Positions 18,197 to 26,821 of a stretch of 64,000 nt of DNA are shown piece by piece (positions within the stretch are counted from its first letter, which is position 1; each line of letters begins with the position of its first letter). The DNA is taken from assembly GCA_900317925.1 (NCBI GenBank), contig ONIQ01000009.1, forward strand, positions 1 to 64,000. Direction: 5' to 3'. The notes beneath the pieces were generated by a model, which was given only the letters and a program-made list of their open reading frames with translations, was not told the origin of the DNA and did not search any database. The DNA is from an uncultured Bacteroidales bacterium. Its GTDB lineage: Bacteria; Bacteroidota; Bacteroidia; Bacteroidales; UBA932. Position numbers and translations under genes: made by a program.

Positions 18197-19482
18197 ACGT
18201 GAGCGGCTTCAAGGGCTTGATTGAGATCTTCTATAATATCGTCCGCATCTTCCAGGCCGATGCTCAGGCGCATCAAGCCCGGGTCGATGCCGGCCGCGCG
18301 GAGCTGCGCGTCGGAAAGCTGGCGATGGGTATGCGAGGCCGGGTGGAGGATGCAGGAGTGGCAATCGGCCACATGCGTTTCGATGGTCACGAGCCGCAGG
18401 GCATCCATGAAACGGTTGTCGAAGTCGCGGCCGCCTTTCAAGCCCAGGCAGAGCACGCCGCTGGAACCGTTGGGGAGATATTTCAAAGCCTTTTCATGCT
18501 GGCTGTCGCCCGGCAGGCCGGGGAACTTCACCCAGGCTACGTCGGGGTGGTTCACCAGGAATTCAGCTACTTTCTGGGCGCTTTGGCAGTGACGCTGCAC
18601 CCGCACGTGCAGGCTCTGGATGCCCAGGTGCAGGTAGAAGGCGTTCTGCGGGCTCTGGATGGAACCCAGGTCACGCATCAGCTGGCTGGTGGCCTTGGTG
18701 ATGAAGGCCAGTTTGCCGAACGCTTGGGTATAAACCAGGCCGTGGTAGGATTCGTCGGGGGTGGTGAGACCGGGGAATTTGTCGGCATGGGCCTCCCAGT
18801 CGAAGTTGCCGCTGTCAATGAGCGCGCCGCCCACCGCTACGCCGTGACCGTCCAGGTATTTGGTGGTGGAGTGCGTGACGATATCGGCCCCCCACTCGAT
18901 GGGACGCAGGTTGATGGGGGTGGGGAAGGTGTTGTCCACGATCAGCGGAACCCCGTGTGAATGGGCGATACGGGCGAATTTTTCGATGTCGAGCACCTCG
19001 ACGCCGGGGTTGGAAAGGGTTTCGCCGAACAGCAGTTTTGTGTTCGGGCGGAAGGCTGCGTTGAGGGTCTGCTCGTCGTCATCCGGGTTGACGAACGTGA
19101 CTTCGATGCCCATCTTGGGGAGGGTGGTTCCCAGCAGGTTGAAGGTGCCGCCGTAGATGTTGCCGGCGCTCACGATATGGTCGCCCGCGCTGCACAGGTT
19201 CAGGCAGGCGAAGAGGTTGGCCGCCTGGCCGGAAGAAGTGAGCATGCCGGCTACGCCGCCTTCCAGGGAGGCGAGTTGGGCGGCTACGATATCGTTGGTG
19301 GGGTTCTGCAGCCGGGTATAGAAATAGCCGCTTTCTTCCAGGTCGAAGAGCCGGCCCATCTGGTCCGATGTTTCGTATTTAAAGGTCGTACTTTGATAAA
19401 TGGGTATCTGGCGCGGTTCTCCCTTTCCGGGGTTGTAGCCTGCATGGACGCATCGTGTCCCGATTCCTTGCTTCTTGCTCAT
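18193..19482 (-). CDS. metY: O-acetylhomoserine aminocarboxypropyltransferase (sulfhydrylase)
   Basis: PLP enzyme of 429 residues, full length for MetY, that joins sulfide to O-acetylhomoserine to give homocysteine by direct sulfhydrylation. The PLP-binding lysine is Lys208 in THSTTKYLDGHG; SGYFYTRLQNPT and TSSGQAANL are further Cys/Met PLP family signatures. It is the first gene of the metY-metX-thrA-asd-manA operon and has its own promoter-like sequence 23 bases upstream. With MetX this gives a trans-sulfuration-independent methionine route; no metB/metC is present in the window. Confidence 0.96.
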   Translation of the reverse strand: MSKKQGIGTRCVHAGYNPGKGEPRQIPIYQSTTFKYETSDQMGRLFDLEESGYFYTRLQNPTNDIVAAQLASLEGGVAGMLTSSGQAANLFACLNLCSAGDHIVSAGNIYGGTFNLLGTTLPKMGIEVTFVNPDDDEQTLNAAFRPNTKLLFGETLSNPGVEVLDIEKFARIAHSHGVPLIVDNTFPTPINLRPIEWGADIVTHSTTKYLDGHGVAVGGALIDSGNFDWEAHADKFPGLTTPDESYHGLVYTQAFGKLAFITKATSQLMRDLGSIQSPQNAFYLHLGIQSLHVRVQRHCQSAQKVAEFLVNHPDVAWVKFPGLPGDSQHEKALKYLPNGSSGVLCLGLKGGRDFDNRFMDALRLVTIETHVADCHSCILHPASHTHRQLSDAQLRAAGIDPGLMRLSIGLEDADDIIEDLNQALEAAHV

Positions 19483-19504
19483 ATCTCTTTCTTTTAATTG
19501 GGTG

Positions 19505-19535
19505 CAAAGATACGGCGGAGGCGGGAATTAGGCAA
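19505..19535 (-). promoter_or_regulatory. Bacteroidetes-type promoter for the metY operon
   Basis: On the - strand, TTG (19535-19533), a 20-base spacer and TATCTTTG (19512-19505) match the Bacteroidetes -33/-7 form (TTTG and TAnnTTTG). The metY ATG follows 22 bases after the -7 box. The interrupted palindrome GGCAAGTGCC (19531-19540) overlaps the -33 element and could bind a regulator such as the divergent Lrp-family protein; that link is inference. Confidence 0.7.
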
Positions 19536-19625
19536 GTGCCTGAATGAAAAAGGAAAATAATTCTGTTTATGCCAAATATTTTGGGAATTATAGAATTTAT
19601 TTCTAAATTGCGGTCAGAAATTAGA

Positions 19626-20096
19626 ATGGATATGACAACATCCTTGGATGCCATAGATTTGAAGATTTTGCGCTTGTTACAGGAGGATGCGCGGCTTACC
19701 ACCAAGGAACTGGCGGGACGGGTGAACCTGTCCACCACGCCGGTGTTCGAGCGCCTGAAGCGTCTGGAACGGGAGGGCTTCATCAAGAAATATGTGGCGG
19801 TGCTGGATGCCGAGAAGCTGGACCTGGGCTTCGAGGTGTTCTGTTCGGTGAAGTTGAAGCAGATGACGCGGGACGTGGCGCGGGAGTTCACCCGCGTGAT
19901 CCGGGATATTCCCCAGGTGGCCGAGTGTTACAATATTTCGGGGGAGTATGACTATCTCCTGAAAATCCGGGCGCGGAACATGAAGGACTACAATGACTTT
20001 ATTATCAATGTCCTGGGTACCATAGACGCCATCGGCAGCATTCAGTCCTCCTTTGTCATGGACGAAATCAAACACAGTTACGGACTGTATGTATAA
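19626..20096 (+). CDS. Lrp/AsnC-family transcriptional regulator
   Basis: Regulator of about 156 residues. An N-terminal winged helix-turn-helix (LDAIDLKILRLLQEDARLTT, then VNLSTTPVFERLKRLEREG) is followed by a RAM ligand-binding domain (ECYNISGEYDYLLKIRARNM). These proteins form octamers that respond to amino acids. It lies divergent to metY, with about 140 bases between the two starts, which suggests control of the methionine/threonine operon. An in-frame ATG at 19569 would add 19 residues unlike the family, so I prefer 19626 (MDMTTSLD) or 19632. The leader is AT-rich. Confidence 0.92.
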   Translation: MDMTTSLDAIDLKILRLLQEDARLTTKELAGRVNLSTTPVFERLKRLEREGFIKKYVAVLDAEKLDLGFEVFCSVKLKQMTRDVAREFTRVIRDIPQVAECYNISGEYDYLLKIRARNMKDYNDFIINVLGTIDAIGSIQSSFVMDEIKHSYGLYV

Positions 20097-20141
20097 CTTG
20101 CCAAATAATGAAATTCCATTCATATTATTACAAGATTTATA

Positions 20142-21323
20142 ATGAAAGGATTTACGTATTATACGCCGACCGAGGTGGTTTTCGGTCGGAATGCGGAGGA
20201 GCAGGTGGCCCCCCTGCTGAAGAAATATGGCGGCACCAGGGTGCTGGTCGTTTTCGGCGGTGGCAGTGTGCGCCGGTCGGGCCTGCTGGACAGGGTTTGC
20301 GGCCAGCTGGCGCAGGAAGGAATTGATTGTCTGCCGTTTGGCGGTGTGGTCCCCAATCCGCGCCTGGGTATGGCGCGGGAGGGTATCGACCTTTGCCGGA
20401 AAGAAGGAATCGATTTCCTGCTGGCCGTGGGCGGCGGCAGCGTGATCGATATGTGCAAGGCCATTGCGTACGGGGTTCCCTATTCGGGCGATGTGTGGGA
20501 TTTCTTCCTGGGCCGCGCGAAACCGCAGGCGGCCCTGCCGGTGGGCTGCGTGCTCACCTTCCCGGCCTCTGGCAGCGAGATGAGCGACTCCTGTGTGATT
20601 ACCAACGAAGCGGACCTGGACAAGCGGGGCGTTTCCAGTCCCTTCGGCCGGGCGCGGTTTGCCACCCTGAATCCCGAACTGTCCTATACTTTGCCGCCCT
20701 ATCAGACGGCGGCCGGCGTGACGGATATCATGATGCACACGATGGAACGCTATTTTTCCCGCGAGGACGACATGGACCTGACCGACGGCATCGCGGAGGC
20801 CCTGCTGCGGTCCATGAAGGAAAATGTGTTCAAGGTGCTGGCGGATCCGCAGGATTATCGCGCCCGCGCGCAGATCATGTGGGGCGGAAGCCTGTCGCAT
20901 AACGGCCTGACGGAGTGCGGCCTGGTGCGGGACTGGTCCTGCCACAAACTGGAACACGAACTGAGCGGGGTGTTCGATGTGACGCACGGAGCCGGCCTGG
21001 CTGCCATCTGGCCCGCCTGGGCGCGGTACGTGTATGCGAAGCACATCGCCCGTTTCGCACAGTTTGCCGTGAATGTGATGGGCGTGCAGCCGGATGCATC
21101 GGACCCTGCGGTGACCGCCGCGGAAGGGATCCGCGCGTTCGAGCGCTTCCTGCGCGAAATCGGCATGCCCGTGAATTTGCACGAGTTGCTGGGCCGCGAG
21201 GTGACGGAGGCTGAGATCGATGACCTGGCCGACCGCTGCAGCCGGGGTGGAACCTTTACCATCGGCACGTTGGAACCGCTTGCCCGTGCGGACATGGCCG
21301 CCATTTACCGCCTGGCCCGATAA
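20142..21323 (+). CDS. Iron-containing alcohol dehydrogenase (NADPH-dependent butanol dehydrogenase/YqhD-like)
   Basis: Protein of 393 residues of the group III alcohol dehydrogenases, which reduce aldehydes or ketones to alcohols with NAD(P)H. A nucleotide-binding region (VVFGGGSVRRSG at about 37-48; AVGGGSVIDMCKAIA at 95-109) leads to the metal site: Asp195 and His199 in TDIMMHTMERYF, and two later histidines in HKLEHELSG and VTHGAGLAAIWP. Gly at the position after the first strand plus GGGS is typical of the YqhD/BdhA branch, which prefers NADPH; that preference is inferred. It stands alone after the regulator and faces ybaK convergently. Confidence 0.93.
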   Translation: MKGFTYYTPTEVVFGRNAEEQVAPLLKKYGGTRVLVVFGGGSVRRSGLLDRVCGQLAQEGIDCLPFGGVVPNPRLGMAREGIDLCRKEGIDFLLAVGGGSVIDMCKAIAYGVPYSGDVWDFFLGRAKPQAALPVGCVLTFPASGSEMSDSCVITNEADLDKRGVSSPFGRARFATLNPELSYTLPPYQTAAGVTDIMMHTMERYFSREDDMDLTDGIAEALLRSMKENVFKVLADPQDYRARAQIMWGGSLSHNGLTECGLVRDWSCHKLEHELSGVFDVTHGAGLAAIWPAWARYVYAKHIARFAQFAVNVMGVQPDASDPAVTAAEGIRAFERFLREIGMPVNLHELLGREVTEAEIDDLADRCSRGGTFTIGTLEPLARADMAAIYRLAR

Positions 21324-21344
21324 ACCAAAAACCGGGGTGCTCCT

Positions 21345-21827
21345 TTACAGCGGATAGATGCCGGCGCCGATGAAGCTGATGAGGGCTTCCGGGGCGATTT
21401 TCATCTGGAGACCGCGTACGCCGGCGCTGATGTAGATGGCATCATACAGCAGGGCCGATTCGTAGATAAAGGTGGGGAGGGGCTTTTTCATGCCGATGGG
21501 GGAGCAGCCGCCGCGGATATAACCCGTTTCGGGCAGGAGTTCCTTCATGTGGAGCATCGCGCAGGACTTGTTCCCGGAGATCCTGGCCGCCACCTTCAGG
21601 TCCACCTCCATGTCTCCCGGCATGATGCAGACGAAGAGGCCGTTCCGGTCTCCCCGGAGGACCAGTGTCTTGAAAACCCGTTCGATGGGCTCGCCCAGCT
21701 GCTCCGCCACATGGTCTGCCGCCAGGTTCGATTCATCCACCTCGTACGGCACCAGCTCAAAAGGAATCCCCGCCGCCTCGACAAGCCGGGCGGCGTTGGT
21801 TTTGGGGATATGGGGGGTGACGGCCAA
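21345..21827 (-). CDS. ybaK: Cys-tRNA(Pro)/Cys-tRNA(Cys) deacylase, YbaK family
   Basis: Small trans-editing enzyme of 160 residues that hydrolyses mischarged Cys-tRNA(Pro). Family signatures are the catalytic lysine in ERVFKTLVL (about residue 52) and the GYIRGGCSPIGMKK loop (about 101-114), which is diagnostic of YbaK against the related ProX and prolyl-tRNA synthetase INS domains. It is third in a - strand run behind rnr and a phosphoesterase, with an 11-base gap to the latter. Confidence 0.93.
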   Translation of the reverse strand: MAVTPHIPKTNAARLVEAAGIPFELVPYEVDESNLAADHVAEQLGEPIERVFKTLVLRGDRNGLFVCIMPGDMEVDLKVAARISGNKSCAMLHMKELLPETGYIRGGCSPIGMKKPLPTFIYESALLYDAIYISAGVRGLQMKIAPEALISFIGAGIYPL

Positions 21828-21838
21828 GCGGGCTTTCC

Positions 21839-22993
21839 CTAGTAATTCAGCGTCCGGACCAGCTTCCCGGCGGTGTCGTAGAAGCGGAGGGTGATCTTTT
21901 TGCCCTCGATGGTCACGTCCATCCTTTCGTTGTTGCTGTTGACGACGATCGGGAACGTATTGTTGCCTTCGCCTTTTTCAGAGACCACGTATTTGTGCAG
22001 GTGGCCGCTGAGCATGAGGGTGATGCCGGCGTCGTTGAGCACGGGCAGGAAGTCTTCGTACAGGCGGCGCTGGGCGTACCAGATGTCCTCATACCAGCTC
22101 ATGGGAATGTGGATGAGGCAGATCTTTACCGGAGCAGCCTGGAAGGCCGGGTCTTTCACGGCGGTCTTGAGCCATTCCAGTTCGGCGGCCCGGTACTGGT
22201 CGAAGGCGGCCGTGCCGTTGTATTCCACATCGGAATCAGGCTTGTCTTCTCCGCCGTCCAGCACCACAAAGGCGGCCGGACCCTGACGGAAGGTGAAATA
22301 CCAGCCTCCGTTGTGCATGGGGAAGGCTTCGGGGAAGCGGTCGAATTCCTCGCCGCGGCTCTCGTGGTTGCCCCGGACGTAAATGGCCGCCGTGTGGTTC
22401 AGCAGCTCCTGAACGGGCTGGAACACGTGCTTGAAGGTGGTGTCGATATGAATGTTATGCGAGACCATGTCCCCGTTCATCACCAGGAAATCCATGTCGG
22501 TGCCCTTTTTCCCGGCGAGCAGCTGCTTGTACACCGCATCCCGGGCGTGGATATCGTTCACCACCGTGAACTTGCAGGTGGGGGCCGATGCATCCAGGGT
22601 CTTTACGGTCGTGGGGGTGTAAGAGCAGGCGGGCTGCCCGAAAACGACGCTGTAGGAATTGGTTCCGTCAATCAGCTCGCGTCCGCAGATCTTGTAGCGG
22701 TAGCGCGTGCCGGGCTTCAAGCCGGTCACGGTAACGCTGTGGCTGGTCCGGGTTACCGTGCGTCCGCCGAGGGTCTCATAGAAACGCGGGCGCTCCATTT
22801 TGTAGAAATTGGTACCGTCGTCCGGTGCCACCTCCACCCAGGCCTGGGTGGGTACTTCCGTAACCCAGTTTACGGTAAAGGAGGTCTCGTCGACGACGGG
22901 GACCCAGGGCCCGTATTTGACCTTGTGTTTCGCGGCCTGAAGGGCCAGGGTGCAGACAAAGAGGCAGAGCGCTGCCGTAAGGAACCGTTTCAT
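21839..22993 (-). CDS. Secreted calcineurin-like metallophosphoesterase with purple-acid-phosphatase-type N-domain
   Basis: Protein of 384 residues with a cleavable signal (FVCTLALQAA). An FN3-like N-terminal domain (about 25-110, ending VTVTGLKPGTRYRYKI) resembles that of purple acid phosphatases. The two-metal phosphoesterase core follows: VNDIHARD, VMNGDMVSH, YVRGNHESRGEEF, CLIHIPMSW and MLSGHLHKYV supply the Asp, Asn and His ligands. It should release phosphate from an ester in the periplasm or outside; the substrate is unknown. It follows rnr by 4 bases. Confidence 0.9.
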   Translation of the reverse strand: MKRFLTAALCLFVCTLALQAAKHKVKYGPWVPVVDETSFTVNWVTEVPTQAWVEVAPDDGTNFYKMERPRFYETLGGRTVTRTSHSVTVTGLKPGTRYRYKICGRELIDGTNSYSVVFGQPACSYTPTTVKTLDASAPTCKFTVVNDIHARDAVYKQLLAGKKGTDMDFLVMNGDMVSHNIHIDTTFKHVFQPVQELLNHTAAIYVRGNHESRGEEFDRFPEAFPMHNGGWYFTFRQGPAAFVVLDGGEDKPDSDVEYNGTAAFDQYRAAELEWLKTAVKDPAFQAAPVKICLIHIPMSWYEDIWYAQRRLYEDFLPVLNDAGITLMLSGHLHKYVVSEKGEGNNTFPIVVNSNNERMDVTIEGKKITLRFYDTAGKLVRTLNY

Positions 22994-22997
22994 ATCG

Positions 22998-25226
22998 TTA
23001 TTTTTTTCTCGTTGATCGTGCGGGCTTTCTCGTTGATTGTGCGGGTTTGGCCGTTCTCAGCTTTTCCGTTTTCGGGAGAGGCTCTTCAAGGAGCTCGTAA
23101 TCAATGATCCGCTGCTCCAGGTTGGCGTTTTTAACGCGAATGCGGACGGCATCGCCCAGATGGAAAACGTGGCCGGTGCGTTTGCCGCGAATCAGGTAGT
23201 TGTCCTCGTCGAATTCGTAGAAATCGGATTTGATTTCGCGCAGCGCCACCATGCCTTCCACCTTGCTGGGTTCGATTTCTACATACATGCCCCAGTCGGT
23301 GAGACCGGAGATATGGCCGTCGAACTCGCCGCCCACCTTGTCCATCATGTATTCCACCAGCTTGTACTTGATGCTGTCCCGCTCGGCGTTGGCCGCAATG
23401 ACCTCCCGCTCGGAAGCATGCTGGCATTCCAGTTCGTAGTAGTCTTTTTTGGCGGATTCGCCACCCTTGAGGTAGGTGGCCAGCAGGCGGTGCACCATCA
23501 AGTCCGGATACCGGCGGATCGGGGAGGTGAAGTGGGTGTAGAAGGGGAAGGCCAGCCCGTAATGGCCGATGTTGTCCGTGCTGTAGCAGGCCTTGGCCAT
23601 GGCGCGCAGGGCAATCATCTGGAAGGCGTCTGCCTCCGGGGTCCCCTTGGCGGCGTCCAGCAGGCTGTTCAGCGATTTGGCTACGCCCCGGCCGCTCTCG
23701 GCCTTTTCCATCTTGTATCCGAAATGCCCCGCAAAACTGCGCAGGGAGTCGATTTTCATTTCGTTCGGCTCGTCGTGGATACGATAGACGAAGGTCTTGG
23801 GGTTCTTTTCGGCCTTGCCGTTCATCTTCCCGCCGGTGGCCACGAACTCGGCTACGGTGCGGTTGGCCAGCAGCATGAATTCCTCGATGAGCCAGTTGGC
23901 TTCTTTCGTAATCTTCTCGTAGATGCGGATCGGTTTGCCGTTCTCGTCCACTTCCACCTTCATTTCCGGCCGCTCGAAACTGATGGCACCGGCGGCGAAA
24001 CGCTTGCGGCGGAAAATCAGGGCCAGCCGGTTCAGTTCCACCAGGGCTTCCACCTGTTCTTTGGGAAGGTTGGCGGCAGGACGGCCTTCCAGCACCTCCT
24101 GGACCTCTTCATAAGCATATCGCCAGTCGGAACGAATGACGGTGCGGCCCATCCATTGGTTGATGACCTGCCCCTGCGGGGTGATTTCAAAAATGGCGCT
24201 GAAGGTCAGTTTCTCCTCGTTGGGGCGCAGGGAGCAAAGCTTGTTGGAGAGCTTTTCCGGCAGCATCGGGACGGTCCGGTCCACCAGATAGACCGATGTG
24301 CCGCGTTCGCGGGCCTCCTTGTCCACAACCGACCCCGGGCGCACGTACCACGAAACATCGGCAATGTGCACACCCACTTCAAAATTCCCGTTCGGAAGTT
24401 TCTGGTAGGAGAGGGCGTCGTCAAAGTCTTTCGCGTCGGCGGGGTCGATGGTGAAGGTGAGGGTGTCCCGCAGGTCGCGGCGGTTCTTGATATCGGCGGC
24501 CGTAATGGCGTCCGGAATGGAATCGGCGGCGTTTTCCACCTCTTTTTCGAACCGATAGGGGAGGCCGTATTCGGCCAGGATGGCGTGCATCTCGGTGTTG
24601 TTGTCGCCGGGGGCGCCGAGCACATCGGTCAGATAGCCGTGCGGGGTAGGTTCCTCGCGCGGCCAGCTGTCCACCACCACGGCTACCTTCATGCCGCTCA
24701 CGGCTTTCAGGTCACCATCGGCATCGTGGACACCATTCACGGTATAGGAACCATCCTCGTGGCGCGTCAGGGCGCCGGCGAAGTTGCGGCGGGCCGAGGT
24801 CTGGAGGGTGGAACGGCGGCGCACCAGCGGGAGGCCTTCTTCATTGACGATATCGACCGAAATGTCGTACGGCATGTTGCGGCTCTGCATGAGCACCCAG
24901 GCCTGCGGGCCCACGATGTGCAGCACGCCTACAAAGGGCTTTCCGCTGCGCTGGACAATCTCTTTTACCGTTCCTTCCCGCATGGGGCGCGGTCCGGAAG
25001 TGGCCTTGGTCACGGCCACGCGGACGATATCGCCATTCAGCGCGCCCTGCGTTTTACCGGCCTTGACATGAATATCTCCTTCCAATCCTTCAACGATGAT
25101 ATAGAGGGCGCCTTCACGCGTCATCTGCACCTTTCCTTCGTATTCCGGAATGGATTTTTTCTGTTTTTTGTCTTTTTTGAAATTTTCGTTTACCCGATCA
25201 CTGCTTTTACGTCTTTTTGCGTACAT
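22998..25226 (-). CDS. rnr: Ribonuclease R
   Basis: A 3'-to-5' exoribonuclease of 742 residues that degrades structured RNA. Order: basic N-terminus with an OB/cold-shock region (about 25-190), the RNB catalytic domain with FTIDPADAKDFDDAL at 258-272 (Asp261, Asp267, Asp269, Asp270 as magnesium ligands), then a C-terminal S1 domain (GEFDGHISGLTDWGMYVEI). The tail has a short lysine-rich tandem repeat (KPAQSTR then KPARSTR), a typical RNA-binding tail. It is transcribed away from gpmI from a shared 65-base intergenic region. Confidence 0.95.
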   Translation of the reverse strand: MYAKRRKSSDRVNENFKKDKKQKKSIPEYEGKVQMTREGALYIIVEGLEGDIHVKAGKTQGALNGDIVRVAVTKATSGPRPMREGTVKEIVQRSGKPFVGVLHIVGPQAWVLMQSRNMPYDISVDIVNEEGLPLVRRRSTLQTSARRNFAGALTRHEDGSYTVNGVHDADGDLKAVSGMKVAVVVDSWPREEPTPHGYLTDVLGAPGDNNTEMHAILAEYGLPYRFEKEVENAADSIPDAITAADIKNRRDLRDTLTFTIDPADAKDFDDALSYQKLPNGNFEVGVHIADVSWYVRPGSVVDKEARERGTSVYLVDRTVPMLPEKLSNKLCSLRPNEEKLTFSAIFEITPQGQVINQWMGRTVIRSDWRYAYEEVQEVLEGRPAANLPKEQVEALVELNRLALIFRRKRFAAGAISFERPEMKVEVDENGKPIRIYEKITKEANWLIEEFMLLANRTVAEFVATGGKMNGKAEKNPKTFVYRIHDEPNEMKIDSLRSFAGHFGYKMEKAESGRGVAKSLNSLLDAAKGTPEADAFQMIALRAMAKACYSTDNIGHYGLAFPFYTHFTSPIRRYPDLMVHRLLATYLKGGESAKKDYYELECQHASEREVIAANAERDSIKYKLVEYMMDKVGGEFDGHISGLTDWGMYVEIEPSKVEGMVALREIKSDFYEFDEDNYLIRGKRTGHVFHLGDAVRIRVKNANLEQRIIDYELLEEPLPKTEKLRTAKPAQSTRKPARSTRKK

Positions 25227-25245
25227 AATAATGAGATTAAATGAT

Positions 25246-25267
25246 TATCTTTGCACCCGCAAAGGTA
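25246..25267. promoter_or_regulatory. Overlapping divergent -7 elements between rnr and gpmI
   Basis: TATCTTTG (25246-25253, + strand, toward gpmI) and TACCTTTG (25267-25260, - strand, toward rnr) both fit TAnnTTTG and face each other as an inverted pair only 6 bases apart. Start codons follow 38 bases (gpmI) and 33 bases (rnr) away. Neither has a good TTG at the usual spacing, so the -33 parts are uncertain. Confidence 0.55.
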
Positions 25268-25291
25268 CGAAAATAAAATAACAAAAGAGAT

Positions 25292-26815
25292 ATGAACAGA
25301 AAAGTACTCCTGATGATTTTGGACGGCTGGGGTGAAGGCCGCCACGATTATTCCAACGCCATTTGGACCCAGGGAACGCCCGTGATCGATTCCCTGCGCG
25401 CAAAATATCCGCACAGCTCGCTACAGGCATGCGGCGAATACGTAGGACTGCCGGACGGACAGATGGGCAATTCCGAGGTGGGCCACATGAACCTGGGCGC
25501 CGGCCGCGTGGTCTATCAGGACCTGGTCAAGATCAACATGGCCTGCCGGTCCCACAAACTGCTGGACAATCCGGAAATCAAGGCGGTCTATGAGTATGTG
25601 AAGACTTCCGGCAAGAAACTTCACCTGATGGGCCTTACGTCCCATGGCGGTGTCCACAGCTCCCTGGAGCATGTGTATGAATTCCTGTCCGTAGCGGCGC
25701 AGGAAGGTCTGGACAAGGTTTATGTCCACGCGTTCATGGACGGTCGCGATACCGATCCGCGCAGCGGCCGCGGCTTTCTGGAGGAGCTGGAAGGCAAGAT
25801 GGCCGAAACCACCGGTAAGATTGCCACGGTGTGCGGCCGTTTCTATGCCATGGACCGCGACAAACGCTGGAACCGCGTCAAAGAGGCCTACGACATGCTG
25901 GTGAGCGGCGTGGGTGCCAAATATACGTCCGCCATCGATGCCATCCAGGCTTCGTACGATGCCGACGTGACCGATGAATTCGTAAAACCCTGCGTCATTA
26001 CCGATGCCGCCGGCGAGCCTCTTGCCAAGATTGAAGAAGGCGATGCCGTCATCTTCTACAATTTCCGCAACGACCGTGCCCGCGAAATCACCGCCGCCCT
26101 TACCCAGCAGGATATGCCCGAGGAAGGGATGCACACGATTCCGCTGTACTACTGCTGCCTGACCCCGTATGACGCTTCCTTCAAAGGCGTCCACATCCTG
26201 TTCGACAAGGAACTGGTGGACCAGACCCTGGGCGAGACCGTCGCGGCCGCCGGAAAACGCCAGCTGCGCATTGCCGAGACCGAGAAATACGCCCACGTGA
26301 CCTTCTTCTTCAACGGCGGCCGCGAGGCCCAGTTCCAGAACGAGGATCGCATTCTGGTGAACTCCCCGAAGGTGCCCACCTACGACCTGCTGCCGCAGAT
26401 GAGTGCCCCCGAGGTAGCCGAGAAACTCATCGATGTCATCCGGACCGGCAAGGAGGACATGATCATCCTGAACTTCGCCAATGGCGATATGGTCGGCCAT
26501 ACCGGTGTCTATACCGCCGTGACCAAGACGGTGGAAACCATCGACAAGCTGGTGGGCCGCGTCGTGGAGGAAGCCATCGCCCAGGATTATGTGGTCCTGC
26601 TGACGGCCGATCACGGCAATGCCGATTTTGAGGTGAATGCCGATGGTACGCCGAACACGGCACATTCTTTGAATACCGTTCAGTTCGTGGTGATCAATGC
26701 CGGTGATGCGGTGAAAGAGGTGAAGAACGGTGCCCTGTGCAACGTGGCGCCGACCATCCTGAAGCTGATGGGCATCCCGCAGCCCCCGAAGATGACCGCG
26801 GAACCGCTGATTTAA
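25292..26815 (+). CDS. gpmI: 2,3-bisphosphoglycerate-independent phosphoglycerate mutase
   Basis: Glycolytic enzyme of 507 residues (family 505-515) that interconverts 3- and 2-phosphoglycerate through a phosphoserine. Metal ligands and nucleophile are in place: Asp11 in [10 protein letters not shown], Ser61 in [15 protein letters not shown], and the alkaline-phosphatase-type [11 protein letters not shown] motif near the end. The insert carrying the transferase half ([14 protein letters not shown]) is intact. It is followed 6 bases later by an S41 protease gene. Confidence 0.97.
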   Translation: MNRKVLLMILDGWGEGRHDYSNAIWTQGTPVIDSLRAKYPHSSLQACGEYVGLPDGQMGNSEVGHMNLGAGRVVYQDLVKINMACRSHKLLDNPEIKAVYEYVKTSGKKLHLMGLTSHGGVHSSLEHVYEFLSVAAQEGLDKVYVHAFMDGRDTDPRSGRGFLEELEGKMAETTGKIATVCGRFYAMDRDKRWNRVKEAYDMLVSGVGAKYTSAIDAIQASYDADVTDEFVKPCVITDAAGEPLAKIEEGDAVIFYNFRNDRAREITAALTQQDMPEEGMHTIPLYYCCLTPYDASFKGVHILFDKELVDQTLGETVAAAGKRQLRIAETEKYAHVTFFFNGGREAQFQNEDRILVNSPKVPTYDLLPQMSAPEVAEKLIDVIRTGKEDMIILNFANGDMVGHTGVYTAVTKTVETIDKLVGRVVEEAIAQDYVVLLTADHGNADFEVNADGTPNTAHSLNTVQFVVINAGDAVKEVKNGALCNVAPTILKLMGIPQPPKMTAEPLI

Positions 26816-26821
26816 TTGTTT

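Noticed and set aside
19483..19568. SAM riboswitch upstream of metY
   Set aside because: Only 22 bases separate the -7 box from the ATG, too short for a known SAM aptamer, and no matching pseudoknot motif was seen.
20104..20126. Operator-like inverted repeat before the alcohol dehydrogenase (AATAATGAA / TTCATATT)
   Set aside because: The arms match only with a one-base gap and the DNA is AT-rich, so chance is sufficient.
23007..23046. Tandem repeat at the rnr 3' end as a regulatory element
   Set aside because: The two imperfect copies encode the lysine-rich tail (KPAQSTR, KPARSTR), which explains them as ordinary protein repeats.
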